Shown: piece after piece, positions 42,801 to 57,868 of the stretch
Numbering within the stretch: the first letter of the stretch is position 1
Layout of the letters: each line of letters starts with the position of its first letter
Assembly (NCBI GenBank): GCA_023079485.1
Contig: CM041085.1
Coordinates: forward strand, 95,243,115 to 95,307,114
DNA length: 64,000 nucleotides
DNA from: Archilochus colubris
Lineage: Eukaryota > Chordata > Aves > Apodiformes > Trochilidae
Reading direction: 5' to 3'
Notes under the pieces: generated by a model
The model's database searches: none
The model's input: only the letters and a program-made list of their open reading frames with translations
What the model was told of the DNA's origin: nothing
Translations under genes and position numbers: made by a program

Positions 42801-45800
42801 TTCCCTCACTTTGGAAAGTTTGAATTTTCAGCTTTACGGGGTGCCGAGACACCTCATATAAACAATAATATTAGAAAGGTTGGACCAGGTGATCCTTGAG
42901 GTCCCTTTCAACCTGGCATCCTATGATTTATGATTCTATGAATGTACACTTGCAGCCCAGAAAGCCAACTGTATCCTGGATGCATCAAAAGAAGCATAGC
43001 CAGCAGGTTGAGGGAGGTGATTCTCCCCCTCTACTCTGCTCAACTAAGACCCCACCTGGAGTACTGTGTGCAGTTCTGGAACCCCCAACAGAAGAAGGAG
43101 TTGAAGAGAGTCCACAGTAAGGGGACAAAGATGATCAGAGGACTGAAACACCTCTCCTATGAGGACAGGCTGAGAGAGTTGGGGTTGTTTATCTTGGAGA
43201 GGGCTCCAGGGAAATCTTATAGCAGCCTCCTAGAACCTGAAGGGAGACCTAAAGGAAAGCTGTGGAGGGACTTTTTACAAGAGAGTGCAGTGATAGGACA
43301 AGGGGCAATAGCTTTAAACTGGAAGAGGGTAGATCTAGTTTAAACATTGGAAAGAAATTGTTTAATGTGTGGGTGGTGAGACACTGGAACAGGTTATCCA
43401 GGAAAGCTGTGGATGCCCCATCCCTGGAAGGAAGTTTTCCAAGGCCAGGCTCAATGGGGCTTTGTGCAACCTCATCTAGTGGGAAGTGTCCCTGCTTACT
43501 GCAGAGCAGTTGGAACTAGATGATCCTTAAGGTCTCTTCCAGCCCAAAGCATTCTATGATACTATACTTCAGCTATAACATCAAAATCTGTTCAAGTATC
43601 TGTTTTTGCATTGAAATAAAATGTCAAAAAGACCTCATTTCCTCAATTTAGCCTTCTTCCTCTATAAGCTGCAGAAAAGTTGTCTACTGAAACCAGTTCA
43701 ACTCAGTAATCATTTAGATTTTGGTTGATGAAACCAAGGTAAACACAATACAACTTTTTTCTTTACCCCCCTCCAATAACAAGTGCATCTTCTACGATTT
43801 GCTTAGATAGAGGGGCAAGAAATTCCTGCTTCACAGCAACAGCAGCAACAACAATAATGAGAAGTCTCAGCTCTGGAGTGCTTCTTCTTGCTTCTGACAT
43901 TTGCATGACACAGCCTTCACTGAGTCATTCTCAGTATGTGGCTCTCTTCTGAAAGACTCCTTGTAAAAATGGCATTTAGTTTTAGGCTGCCAAAACAATT
44001 TTCATTATTTTAGTTTGCAAGTGAGAAACATGCTTCCAGCTATTAGTCTGCAAATTCTCCCAGTGATGTCAAAGTCACTCAGTGTTCTTCATGACTCATA
44101 TGTACCATTAGTAATAAAGAAATTTTCCAAAAGTTTTCATTTGATAGCAACCACATTATCACCAAATCACATTATTGAGTGGAGGCTGCCCATTCTCTAT
44201 GAAGGCTCCAACCACTGTGGGCAGTTCAGTACAAAGCCTCCAGACAGCCGAGCTGCGTACATGTGTGTATCTGACTCCCTGGATGGCATAACAGCACCCA
44301 GTACACAGCACCCTTGTGTTTCCCTTTTAGGGATAGAGCCAGAACAATTCTAATATTATTCTTCCTGTCTCCTCTGAAGGATAAAAACTGTGATTTTTGG
44401 CAGAGCAGGTATGCTTAGTAAGAAGCTATCTTTTCTTCTGTAGCAGTATTTTCATTAAACAAAACAGACAAAACCATTCACTAAACTCAAAAGCTCTCTC
44501 TCAAATACATTCAAGCTTTATGTTAATCTACATATAAAGCATAGCTGATACTGAAGTGAAAGGTGAATAGGGATTTTCAGGATCTCTGCTGTGGACACAT
44601 TTAAATTTTGCTTAAATTTCAGTTCAAGCATCTAAAGTGTTGGGTTTTTTTATCTGGACCTTTACGCCATGAACTTCCCCGCAACTCCTCAGCCTGAGCA
44701 TTTAGCCATGATATTAATTTGATCTGTTCTTATTTAAAATTATTATCTAGCATTTGTAATAGCTTTGAGTGAAAAAGAATATTAGTACTGGTGTCAGGTG
44801 GATGTAGATTGCAAAATAAAAATTTTAAAACAATTTACAGCAAGATAAGAAGGTGAGTTCAATGTTACCAATGCTACAAATACTGCCAGTGTTAAGAATA
44901 TTAGGCTCAACAAATATGTATATCAAAACTCAATTCTCACTAAACCTGTGAGAATGCACAGCATTTAGCAATCCAATTAGCTTTAAGAGTGGGATTAGAC
45001 ATCTGAAAAAAGGTGATAGAAATCTGACATCTTTCATGTTACTATGACTTCATGTGAAGAAATTGCAATCCCACTTGATTTATCATCCTGGGAAAAATCT
45101 AAAGCAATCACTCTACCCAGCTACCCAAGCCACGTGATAAGGCTATTCTGTAGTACTTTTAAAATTTCTTCCTGCAAACATTGCTGCCTTCTAAATCAGA
45201 CAGTATTGAGAGAGAAGAGGGAGAAAAAAGGCCGGGGAAATGCTCCCATCTGCAAATGGAGGCAGCATTTAAATGATGGGTCAGCTGTGTTCTGGTCCCT
45301 GCCTCAGCAAATGCTCAATTAATTATACAAAGTGGAACAGCACCAGGAGGAGAAATTAAGCAATGTGAATCCCTTTTTTATTGTGGCAGGCAGGGAAATC
45401 TTGAGACTTGGAAGCATGAGTACAAATCCTCTCAAGCCAGGCAAAGGATTAAGCCTGGTAATCCAACATACTTTTGTGAATGCTTTAACCACAGGCTGCT
45501 GGTTAAAAGCAAGATTGCAACTTTATTTTGCTGACCAAGACCTTTACTGCCCATTACCAAAATTACTTCTCAAGACTGTGTCTAGTTCACAAGTTGTTTC
45601 AAGACTTTCAAAATGACAGGTTTAAGAAAATGTAATGCTCACTCTGCCTCTCTCCCCAGATCTCAGCAGACTCTGCTCAACACCTGTCTGCACAAGACTT
45701 CACGTTTGACACGGTTTCATGCTGTCCAATTCAAAGTTCACTACTTCAAAAATCTAAGTAAAAAGATGAATTTCCTCTATTCTGCTTGGGATCCAAGATC

Positions 45801-48800
45801 CAAAACATACTTATTTAAGCAGATACAACTGGCACTACCCATATACCTAAAATTAGATGCAGCACTTTGCAAAAGGTATGGAATGGCTTCATTTGTTGTT
45901 ATAAACCCTCAGCTAGTTACTGATTTAAGAAAATTATTCTTCCTGAGAAAAAAACAAGAAGCAGCAAGAAATAGTAGCCAAGATAAAAATTTTTCCGACA
46001 AACTCAAAACATAGAATAGGACAAACCCAATGCAAGGAGCCCAGCAAGCTCTTTTTTCTGAAAGGCAGGAATAGACCAAATGAAAAGTATGCAATGGAGA
46101 TGTATATAATGTGGCTCCCAGAAATCTGGCTAGAGAAGAGAATATCTACAGGAGTGCCCACAGAAGTGTGGCTTGTTTTAAAATCCTGTTCAATCAATGC
46201 CTTGTTTCTGTTCTCTAAACAAACACTACTTCAGCTTGAGAAAGATTTTACTGTCATTTTGGTCTCTAGGACACTGAAAAGCCACAGACAATAAAGTCGT
46301 CTTCTACCTCTAAGGTAAGCATACAGATTTTTAATGATACGCAATATACAGTACACACATCCTATAACAATAAGCAAGTCTGTATGTGGAAAAATCACTT
46401 ATCTGCATCCTGAGGAAATAGAAGATGGAAGCCTGACACAGGCTATGGGAAACACTGTTCAGAGATAGAGGTTTTCCTTCTGCAGTCCATACAGGTGTTA
46501 AGAACACACAAAGATTACTGTATTTACAAGTTCTAGTTGACTTGGATCTTAAAACTGACAACATCAAAGTAGGTATAGACTCTTACTTTAGATACATATA
46601 TTTGATACATGAGACATGACAATCTCTGACAGTATCTGAAATTTTATTGCTGTAGAATAGACATCTATATGAATTACAGGTACAGCTGTTTGCCAGAATA
46701 GGATTCATCTACAACATCTGAGAACTGTGAAATATAAATACAAATCCAGGGGCTCTAGAAATAAGATGTCATAACTTCTGACATTTGCCTATGAGATAAT
46801 ATTTAAAACATGAGAACATGATTTTTAATCACTGTTGCACCTATGCACCAATAGATCTGAGTTATGCCACTATTTGTAATACCTTCTAATTCTCCAATAC
46901 TTCCATGACTTAGTTTATACCCCAATGTTCAACAGTATCGTGCAAGGCTTGTACCAGGCTGTAACTGCATAAGAGTAAGGTAACTCGTGCTCCCAAAATA
47001 TTTCTACAACTTTAACGTATAAGTACACTGTTTCCATTCATGTATTTTGCTACTAGTCTCATGATTTTTATGAGTTTCAGAAAATTAATTATCCTTCCAG
47101 TCACACATATTTAATCATATAGGAAAATATTTAAAACAGTGTTCATTTTACAGGACAGTATGTTGGCTACTTTATCTTTCTGCTGTGTTTCCATAAATCG
47201 CAGGAAAGTAACATTATTTTACAATAATTTAATAAAACCAAATTTTTATTATTTAAATTCTAAATCATTTTTTCATCCTTAGCATTTTTAGTAATTATAA
47301 TTTCTTGGTGCTCTCAAGTCTTCATAGGAAATAACTTTTATTTTATTAAGTTATCTCCTCTTTTGGAGGTCTTTTTGAAGTTTGTAGTAGTTTTCCCTTC
47401 CTTTATGCTTGCAGTCGAGCTGAACTGAACATGCTTTTTTGTTGATAGCTTTCTCTCTTGCTTAGCAGCACTATTGATGATTTCAACAGAGCTGCCAACA
47501 CTGCCCTGGGAACAGTGGTTGTTGGTTAATTTGTGCAGTGGAGCACAAACATTTTTTCCATCACATGTTACATAAACCAACGCTGTTGAGAAGTAAAATA
47601 GTAGCTACAGAAGTAAAACGTTTAGCACATTTCTTATCACTTGGAAGTAAGCTAAGATACTCAGGTCTTCTAAAAAGGGTGGAACTAGGAATGAACTCCA
47701 CTACACATTCATATGGTAATTTTTTCTTTCATACCCAACAAATTCTTAATGTTGAATTGCTGGCAGAGTTCTACCTAAAAATATAGAGGGATGGTGCTGA
47801 AAGTGCAAATATTTGTATGAGATACACAAATAAGACTGACAGCAATGTCAACATATTTCTGGTAGCAAGTATTTGGTGATACTGCTAACAGTACAATTAA
47901 GTCAACAGCATTAGTTTGTTTTTCAGCATCACTGCTCTGGTCCTCTCCCAGACAGCTTAATACCACTCCTTACTTTTCATAGCAATATCTCTCACCTTGT
48001 CTACTTTTTGTGGTAGTTGCATGCCAGAACTGAACCCCTCAGACACGCTGGAGCAACTGCGTGGATCCACGCGCCAGTGCTCAGTTACCCTCAGAAGAAA
48101 AAAGTGTGTCCTGACGTTCAAAGGCAACCTCCTGTGTTTCAGCTTGTGCTTGTTACCTCTGGTCCTGTCGCTGGACTACTGAAAAGAGCCTGGTTCCAAC
48201 CTCTTTCCATCCTCCCTTCAGGTATTTATAGACATTGATGAGCTCCCCCTGAGCCTTCTCTTCTCCAAGATGGACAGTCTCAGCTCTCAGCCTTTCTTCC
48301 CAGGAGAGATGCTACAGTCCCTTCATCATCTAAATGGCCCTGTGCTGGACTTTCCCCAGGATATCCATGTCTCTCTCATAATGAGAGTCCAGAAACCAGA
48401 CCCAACACTCCAAGTGTGGTCTCACCAGTGCTGAGCAGAAGAGAAGGATCACTGAGCATGCTGTGTGCTGTGAATTTAATTCTAGGGAAAAGTGTGGAAG
48501 GGTTCACTGTGGGTGCTGTACACACAAGTGAGAGGCTACATATACCAATCATGCCCAAAGGATGGCCACTGCAACCAAAGTAGCATCTTTTTTCTATAGC
48601 TCTTCTCTCATCTTAACCAAACTCTGAAACTACTGACATTATTAATGTCTCTACTCTTTGCCTCAATCATTCTGAATTTTTTTTCTTCTTCCTGTTGCTC
48701 TCCATAATCTTTACATGACCTTAAAGAAAGGAAGTGTGCATCTATGTCTAGAAGAAAGGAAATAGCTGGAACTGCCTACAGTATACCAGGAACAATACAC

Positions 48801-51800
48801 CTATATTATATAAAGATTGTGATTTCCCTTTCCTAAGATACTTTTATGAATGAAGTCTAACATGTGCTGACCTTTTTTGCTATTACATCACTCAGGGAAC
48901 ACATCTGCTAGGCTGTCTGCAATCATCACAAAGGGGGTTTGCTAAGTTTTTTTAAAATAAAGAGAGTACAATGCACTTTTTCCTTAACCTCATCTAGCAG
49001 TGTTTTGCCTGGAAATATTCCTAATAATTCAGCCTGAGGTAAACACTAAATACACAATACTTCTGACTGATAACTGTGCAAGAGTTAATAGCCCTGTAAA
49101 CAAGTTCCCAGCATGCAAGATACCAAAAACTTTGAAATCTGCATCACTGCCATTCCCATATATAACATTTCCCCAAACTGGTCTTTTACCCAAAGAAAAT
49201 TAAGGATTATTGAGAATAATTATCAGGGTTCCTATTTTTAGAGTTAACTCTGTTAGCTGACCAACATCTTAGTCCATCTGTAACATTTTCACAAGATCAT
49301 CATGTTTACTCACATTTAAGAACTGAATAGGTTTTATTTCATCAGCACCTCATTTGACAAAGTCATTGACTCTGCTTTTAGTTTATGTCCAAATACATTC
49401 AGACTTAAGAAGTCTTTAACTCATAAGGGAAACTTTAACTCACATGGATAAAGAACTGTCTCATTAAAACATGTCTACACTTCATAAAGGAAGAAGTGCT
49501 CACTGTGCACCCTCAACTATCCCAGTGGCATGGCAAGTATTCCTTGGTTTAATACAAATACTTATTAATTTCCATTTGAATTACTTCAAGAAAAGCCTTT
49601 CTGCAGCCAGAGAGCACTCTGGATGCTATCTGTTTGACAAAGTTCTCTTCTGAAGAAAGTCAGAAGGCAGCGCTTACTGTTAGTAAACATGTTGGATATT
49701 TACATGCATTGAAACATCTGAAAACACCAGGATAAATTAGAGCTATTTGGGTATTGAAAACTGAATGACTGAAGTCATTGGTCTTTGACTATACATACAT
49801 AAAGCTTCAGTAACTGAACTGATCTACTATACTTTCTGCCCAGAGAGGAAGACACAAGGTTCACAACTCTTAAAGAGCCTTTCAGGAGGGTTTTCATTCC
49901 AGGAGAAAGACTACCCCTTTTCATTCATTGAATCCCCCACCAGGCTGCACAACCATTTAACCTGTGCATACTGTAGCTTTTGTCCTTCTCAGACTTCAAA
50001 TCAAGATGCTTTGTAACGCAGTGACCATATTTCAAGTTCACTTTTCATTTTTTCCTTAATGTCCTTTATGCTGACAGACCAAAACCCTACTTGAAGTGCT
50101 CAGTGGGAAGATAACCCCCTCTGTAGAACAGAAGGCGACCCTGATGAATTGCACAAAGCTCTTTAGAGGATGCATTCCCTCTCCCTCCTGTTTCACCGAG
50201 TGGATTCCTTTGTTTGGTAAAATAGGTCAGTGCTCATAAAAACATCCCTCCAGGGCTGACTGCCTCACATGACCACAGTAGCCAACTATAAGGAAGAATG
50301 AATGAACACTAACACTAACACGGGAGCATCTGATTTCTGTAACTTTCATGAGGCATGGAGAACTGAAGTAACACACACAGACCAAACTGTAAGGAGGGGG
50401 GGACTAAAAGATGACTCAAAAAAACAGGAATGCTTCAGAGTTTTAGAGATCCCATAATGCACTGGGACAGGCTCTATGAATATCTAGCCACACAAAAATG
50501 GTATCTTCAAAGAAAGATGAGGGGAATGCTTGAGGATGCTATGATCCTGGTCAATAAAAAGTAGCCTCCAGCTCATAACATAATTCAGTCTGGATAACAG
50601 CTCTTCCCTGTCCTTAACATCCTCTGTAGATATGCAACACAGGCATCCTTTCTTTCCTATACTGACATAGATGCCACTCATGTTTTTGAAGTAGTCTTTT
50701 CTGGAAGAAGCTGAGTGAAAGCAATTGCAGTCTTCAAACAGCATAAAGTCACCAATCTCTTTCAGAGAGGATGACAGATTCACTTTACTACCCAGCCCAG
50801 GTCCATAGTGAAACATCAAAAAATTGTTATGAAATTAGGGGCTCACTCCTGCGTCTCCAAAGCAAAGGAAAATTTGCTGTTCAGTGATAAAATCTAATGT
50901 CTGGCTTCAGATCAGAGGCAGCAGCTCAAGAGGAAACCTACTGAGTTGAATATGACAACTGCTGAAAGGAAACCTTTTTCCCCATTCTTTTTTTAAGTCT
51001 TTTCTGCTTAAAAAAAATTTTGCATCCTGTACCTTTCCCAAACTAAGTCTTTATATGATCTAATACTGGCCATCTGTTTCAAGATTCAAGTACTGAGCTT
51101 GGGTCCTCACTTAGAGACTGCCAGAATTTAGTAGCTCAGGTAAAGTGCCACACAAATGCAACTGCACTGTTTACAGGGCCCACCTCATTAGAGAAGCATG
51201 ACAACCATTGTTATGAGCTAATGAGATACATCAGAGCTCTGCTGGCTTTGTGTTCTGCAAGGTTAGGTGTCTCAGTGCTAACATCTCACTTGAAAACTCA
51301 AGTTTCAAACTCTGAGTAAAGCCTCTGTGATTTTGAACCACCTCAAGTATGTATGTATGCAGTACTGCAGGAAAGCTGCTGAGATGTACTGGAAGTACAC
51401 AGACAAGCACCCAAACCAGCTCTGGAGAAGACTTCTGCTTCAGAAGTATTACCTGGGATTATCTTTGACTCAAATTATTTTAGACACTTACTTAGCTATG
51501 CACAAAACAACCAACTGTAATGCTAATGGAACAAGCAGTCCAACTGTGAAATACATGAGCTGCACACACAGGCAAGACTTCTCCTTATATATATATATAG
51601 TAAAAATGGAGCTGTCACATCAAATGAGATACACAGGAATATCTACCAATAGGGGATTTTTGTCTTTTGTAACACCAGTACTGAGTAGTTCATTGGAATA
51701 AGCATGGCACTGTGTGAAGTACAGTATACTGCCTATTATCACTAACTTTTAGATTCCTGTAACACTGAAGACCTTAGAGTTTAAGCTCAGGGGCACAAAT

Positions 51801-52820
51801 CAGTTTTCACAGGCATATGATAGAAGTGGAAACAGTATGAAAGCTTCTGCTATCCTTCCAAAAGGGAAAAAAAAATCTTTTTACAAATACTGGAAATTGT
51901 AGCAACCTTAGTTCAGCAGTTTTACAAAGAATTTTTGGAAAATATAATAGTGGAAAACTACTTCTGCCAAAATATACAGACACATGAGTTCCTCAGGATA
52001 TTGTCAAATCATATCACTACATTACCTTCTGCTTTTGTGTAGATTGAGATGTTTCCATTTACCAAGCCAGCAAACAAGTATTGAGACATATATGTTAAAC
52101 TCATAACAGTTGATTTTTCAGGAGTGAAGAAGTGTTGAAGTCGAATTTTCTTTGAGCCTTGGCAACTTTTGTAAATAGAAATGCTATAAAAAGAAGAAAA
52201 AAAAAAAACAACCCATGAAATTACATTTTATTCAGTTCTTATTAGAATATATACAAAAAAGGTTTAGAATAAAATACGGGGAGGGAAAAAGATTTACTCC
52301 TTAAATACACAGGAAAATGCATATGAAAAGAAGTATCTTGACCCTCCAAAATGTCTATGCAGACAATTTGCAATTACTTAACATTTATATATGACAACAC
52401 TTTTCCTATTATCTTGCCTGGACAAACATAATCCATAATAAAAATTCAGCTCCAAATCCTTATTATGACTCCATCCAAACTTTTTGTTAGGGTTTTGTTG
52501 TGGGGTTTTTTTGTTTTTTGTTTTTTTTAAAAAAGATTAAATTATTACCTGGAGAACTAGGGAAAAGAAAAGCTCACTATCAGACATCAGTTACACTTAA
52601 AATTCCCAGCATTCCTACAGATTATTACCATAGTTAGGAATATTGAGTAGTTAAGTCTGGAATTAATTGCACTTCATAAGCAAAGATAATCTCATGTTGA
52701 AACTTTTGAAAACAGAATCTTCCTTAAAGAATTTTGTTGTTCATCGTATAAACTAGTTAGAAACAGCTTCAAAACTCACATTGTTATGTATATACATACT
52801 TATATATATATATATATAAG

Positions 52821-52852
<32 letters not shown>

Positions 52853-55800
52853 CATACTTATGTACTCACTAGCAATAACAAGATCTGTTAAATTACTGAC
52901 CTATTAAGTTTAGAAAATACAGCTTTTTTAATAAATCACATGATGACTCAGTAAGGTCATCAGTTCAAATAGAGCAAAATAATTCATGCCAATAGTAAAC
53001 ACCAATACTATTTATTCATGTGACAAATTCTGCACAATATCACAGTGTAGAAGTTAATAGTGTTGGTCATTAACACTTTGTCCTTCTGAAAATCTTCCAA
53101 TGCCTAAAGATTATGTTTTAACATCACAAAAGTAATATTTACAGTTCTGTTAGGTTGCAACATTAAAATAAAGTAATATATTTTTTAGACATGATGATGA
53201 ATTAAATCTCTTTCATCAAATATATGCATTACTTTATTTTCAAACACAAAATAGTTTATTATATAGAGTGTTATTTTTTCTTGATTTAGAGGGAAAGGGT
53301 AAATTGAAGTCACTTAGATACTGCATGGGTACTTTTGTAAAAAGGAAACATTTTTTTGCAAGCATCTCTCATAATTCTGCTATAGAACAGCAAACATAAT
53401 CAGTAAATCATACATAGTACACTAAAAACAAGAATCACCTTCCTTCCTCCATGCCAAGGCAAATAGTAGGCACATTAGAAGTTTTTGCAAGAACATTTTC
53501 AGAGTCAAGAGCTTTATTTTGCTCTTTCAGTTTCTCCTCCTCTGGTATGTAGACCATGCAGAGAATCCGTGATTCCACATTGAAGCACTCAATAACCTTG
53601 GGGCTGGAGCTTTGAAATGAGACTATTGCAATCTGTCCCATCTGATTAGTACAACTTCCAATCTGAATTGGAAAAGAAAATAAAAAAGACCAAGACTGAT
53701 ATCTGTCTCCATGTAGATGAGTGGTAAACAAGGAATGACTGCAATGTTAACTGAACAGTGCATCTCGAATTATATATATGAATATGAGTTTTCATGCATT
53801 AAGTTATAAACAAGAAAATAATCCAGCACAAACTCAAGGTTTGAAAACACTCACTTGAGTGAGCTCAGTGATACATAATATCCCCTTGTGAAATCACAAA
53901 AACAGCAGTTTGAAAGGAATAATATTATGGCTTATTTTATATAAGGAATAATATACTCTGATGAATAATAATCTAATCTAATGAATACTATAATCTAATG
54001 AATAATACTATGTCTGATTCCAAGTACATGTGTAATATACTAGTTTAATAATCAGTGTTCTAGGTTGTCTCAGATTCTCTTAAAACAGATGACAGAGCTG
54101 AGGCCTGTTCTTTGCACAGTAACAGGTCTACAAATAAATGCTCTGCCCCAACAGGAAGAGACTTGTAAACTTGCTGATACAGGATCTTAAACTTCTCTCT
54201 GATCCAGAACTAAGTATCATCAATACGTCCACAAATCTATATTTTCATGACCTGACCTTAGTAAAAAAAAATACCTGAGCATACTGCAGTAAGTGTTGCC
54301 AGACAGTAACTCTTAATCTTTATATTGAACAAAAAAAACCAAAAAACAACATAGGAAAGACAGATAAAGAACAATTTGTAGCAGGAGATTTTATTGGCAT
54401 ATACTTGTGACGACAGTTTACAAATACCAAACACAAGAAGAAATTATATGGGCCACCTTGAAAAAGACCACTGGCAAAAACTTTCTAACTTCTACTTTTA
54501 ATTCACAAAAGTTCCCTTAACATTTCAGTATTATAGTAAGGAAAAATGCTACTAAAATCCTTGGCTTTTTTTTTTTTTTAAAGTGCTATCTATTTCACTT
54601 TTTCTGCTGCAACATCTGCATATTTAGTGCCATAGCAATGAGCCAGAACAGGGTTGGTTTTTTTTCCTATGTAACTACTTAAACAGATTACTTATGACTA
54701 AAACATTTTTTAAATATGGAAACAGACAACAGGACAGTGTGAGCTCGTATCAGTTTTAGAAGCCCTCATTACAAATTAGCACATAATTCACTTTGGAATG
54801 TGCTCAGCATTTTGGAATTCATTTTGTGCCACACTAACAAACCACACAGATGACAGAGAAAAGAGAGATCACATGCACAAAATTACTACTGATCCTTTAG
54901 AGAATTCCATCCTCCAATAATAAAAAAATGGGGGGGATGAAAAAAAAACAAACCCAAAAATTATTTCAGAACCCCCTTTTCAAGCTTTTAAAGATTATGC
55001 TTACCCAAAGAAAACCATGTTCTATGGCACTGGAATCTGACTCTGTTTCACCAGAGAGGTATGGTTCAGGATTATAAGCAGCACATTCAATCTTCAAAGG
55101 AAAAGAGAGCAGTTACCACATTAAAAAGATGCCCATTTCTGCTTATTTTAGTCTATAATTAGCTAAAGCATCACAGGAGAGATAGTGAATCACAGGAGGC
55201 AAGAAGTCAGTTTAGTCCATCCAGCTGCTTCCCATGAGCAGGGCCAGTTGCATGTGTGTCATTTCTTAAACATTCCTTACCTATTCTTACAGATATGAAA
55301 AGCCAAAGACTACAAATTCCCCAGCTGATCTGTTCATGCTTCATGACCTTTACTAAGTTTTTCCAAATACCCAACCTAACATCATTTTTGCTGTAACTGT
55401 CAGTCTGTTGCTTCTCACCTCGGCCATCACGTAATAACTTCCCTTCTGAAGTGTCTTTTTACATGTAAGGCTGATGATACATGTCATGAGCCTAGCTGAG
55501 TCTTTTCTTCATTAGGCTAAATTAAGACTATCATTTAGTTAAATAAAAGTTTTTTAAAAATATTTGATTTTTTTATTCTTCTCTTTAAAACTCTTGATTA
55601 TTATAACCCATGTCAGAGCTCCCTAAAGCTTATACAAAAACTTCAAATATACATAAGTAATTCATAACCGTGGAGAGATTTAAAAGGCTCCTGATGAGGT
55701 ATGATACTACATTTTTAGACAAGATTATTTGTATTTTACACTAATGTTGTAATCTCAGACAGCAATGTATTGGAGGTGATTTGGTTAGTATGAACTTAGA

Positions 55801-57807
55801 CAACTTCATCATAACCTGGCAGCATCACCTCCCAAGAGTGTACAATTAAAAAAAAAAAAACCAAAACCAAGCATACATCCTACTTAAACGAATTAATTAA
55901 TTTAATTCTCAAAAGTGTAAAGATTTTCACAAATCATCCTGAACTCAGCAGGCATTACTGAGTGAGTAGCAGTAGTAAAAATAATGTGACTTGTACACCA
56001 AAACTATTCACTATAAAGATAAAAGATGGAAACTGATGATGAGAAAAAGAAAAGAAAATGAGCTATCTACACCAGCCCTAGCATGTCTCATTTAGCACAT
56101 GATGAAGTCATCTACTTGTAGGGGTGATTTACAGTAGCTGCGACAGCTGAACACATCACCAGCTAAAGAGAAGACATGCTGCATATTTCTTGAGCTGCTT
56201 GTTACTTTGCACTTAGTCAAAACCAATAATGTTTTTGTCACAGTTAAACACTGGTAGTTTAGCTTTCAATCTTGACAGAAGCCCTTTGCCTGGGATGTAA
56301 ACTTTCTCTAATGGAAACAGTTGTTTGAGGCTCCCTACACCCCCCAGCATCATAAGCAGCACGCAGAGAACTAACAACCAGAATCAGGGAAGTAAAGGGT
56401 CTCTTCCTACCCCAAGCTGTGGCCAGACAGCCAAATTCAGCTGAGAAAACCACCAGTAATACTTAGATCATCTTTTCCTGTGATATCTGGGAAAAAAGCA
56501 CAACTACATAGGAGCATGAATGACAGTTGGGTTCACACCCACGTTATCTTTAGATGTGAAACTGGCAGCTGACCCATGGCTCAGGTAAGTGCTGCCACAC
56601 ACTGCTGTCTCCTGAGACAAAGAAGGCAAAGTCATCTCTCAACTGTATGGGCAACAGACTTGGCTGAGCAGATCCTATTATTACTTGGCTACAGGAGGTG
56701 AGCCTGGGCCTTCAAGGCTCCTGGCATGGACTTACAGGACTTAAACACATAGGCTCTGAGGAAACAGAAATACTTTTAATTTTCCATAAAAACTTGAATT
56801 AGCTTAGTTATTTCACCAGTGGTGACTTTAGAAAATAATCAAAACAGAAAAAGCCAACTGTTTAGTATGATAAGAACGATTACAGTTGTATGGGAGACTG
56901 GAGATTTTCAGTAGACTTTGGCTGCTCTGAAACCCAGTATCACAGGAATGGTTTGAATTAACACCATTACACAACTCAAATGTGTTTCCAACTAGCAATT
57001 ATTTTGAATAATTTTTGAATCCAGGCTTGGATACTCACATTTGAAGTGAAGCTATCAAATGAACTTCCCTCCTGTCTAGGCTGCCCTAGAAACTAGGATC
57101 TGTAGACTTCCTGCTTTGAGCACTACCCATGCAATGATGTTCATTTAACATTGGGATTCCGGCCATACATATACAATTTAATTCCCATTAGTGTTTTTTC
57201 ACAAGCCCAACTGATTGATGGTCGATAAGAAAGTCTGCTGATGCATAGGAAAAACCAGTATCCATCACCCTTCCCTTCCATCTGTTGGGTTGGACATCCT
57301 GTACTTTTCATCATTAAAGCCAGTGGTCAAAAAATGACTTCAAAGTGATATATTACTTTAGGAAATGAAACACAAAGACGACTTCTGTATCATTGGTCTA
57401 AAAAGAACTACATTTTATATAGGACCCCAAGAAAACAAATTTTGCAATTATTTTAAAACTGTTGCTCTCTGTGCACTGAAATATGAGGGGGATTCAACAT
57501 AGTAACACAGAACAAGACAGCTGTCACAAAGATTAGATTCCTGCACTTTGTAAGCTGCAGGTTCCCTTGGAGCCTCAAACACTTGGAAACCTCAAGACCA
57601 ATTCAAAATTCCTAGCATTACTATTTTCATTGGGTGATGAGCTTACATCTAAAATTGAATGTCATAATACGTGAAAATAAAAACTATGTTCCTTGGTGCC
57701 TCAAAGACTGAAGTATTTTGCATTCCTGTGACTGTCTTGCACCTTCCATTGGTAGTGGTCTTACACCAAGGTAGTAACTCAAGGGAATTGATAGATGTGA
57801 ACTCATT

Positions 57808-57868
<61 letters not shown>

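Larger units (their letters stand above)
41638..52025 (-). other. ARHGEF10 intron E7-E8 (10.4 kb)
   Basis: The longest intron in the window. It carries CR1 fragments at 48050-48460 (minus) and 42370-43566 (plus, two copies) and an 11-bp tandem repeat at 41996-42028. The 45613-46014 plus-strand open frame has no known domain and is not supported. No additional exon is needed: E7 and E8 join in phase to the expected protein. Confidence 0.85.
52184..55004 (-). other. ARHGEF10 introns either side of E6
   Basis: Introns 55004-53663 and 53438-52184. The second contains the self-complementary TA-rich microsatellite at 52785-52864. An imperfect repeat of AATCTAATGAATA lies near 53965-54005. Nothing else recognised. 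Confidence 0.8.

Noticed and set aside
45613..46014. 133-codon plus-strand open frame inside the ARHGEF10 intron
   Set aside because: No recognisable family, no codon pattern like the exons, and no supporting CpG promoter or splice sites.
51327..51701. 124-codon plus-strand frame in the E7-E8 intron
   Set aside because: No domain; antisense to a well-supported gene; composition like background.
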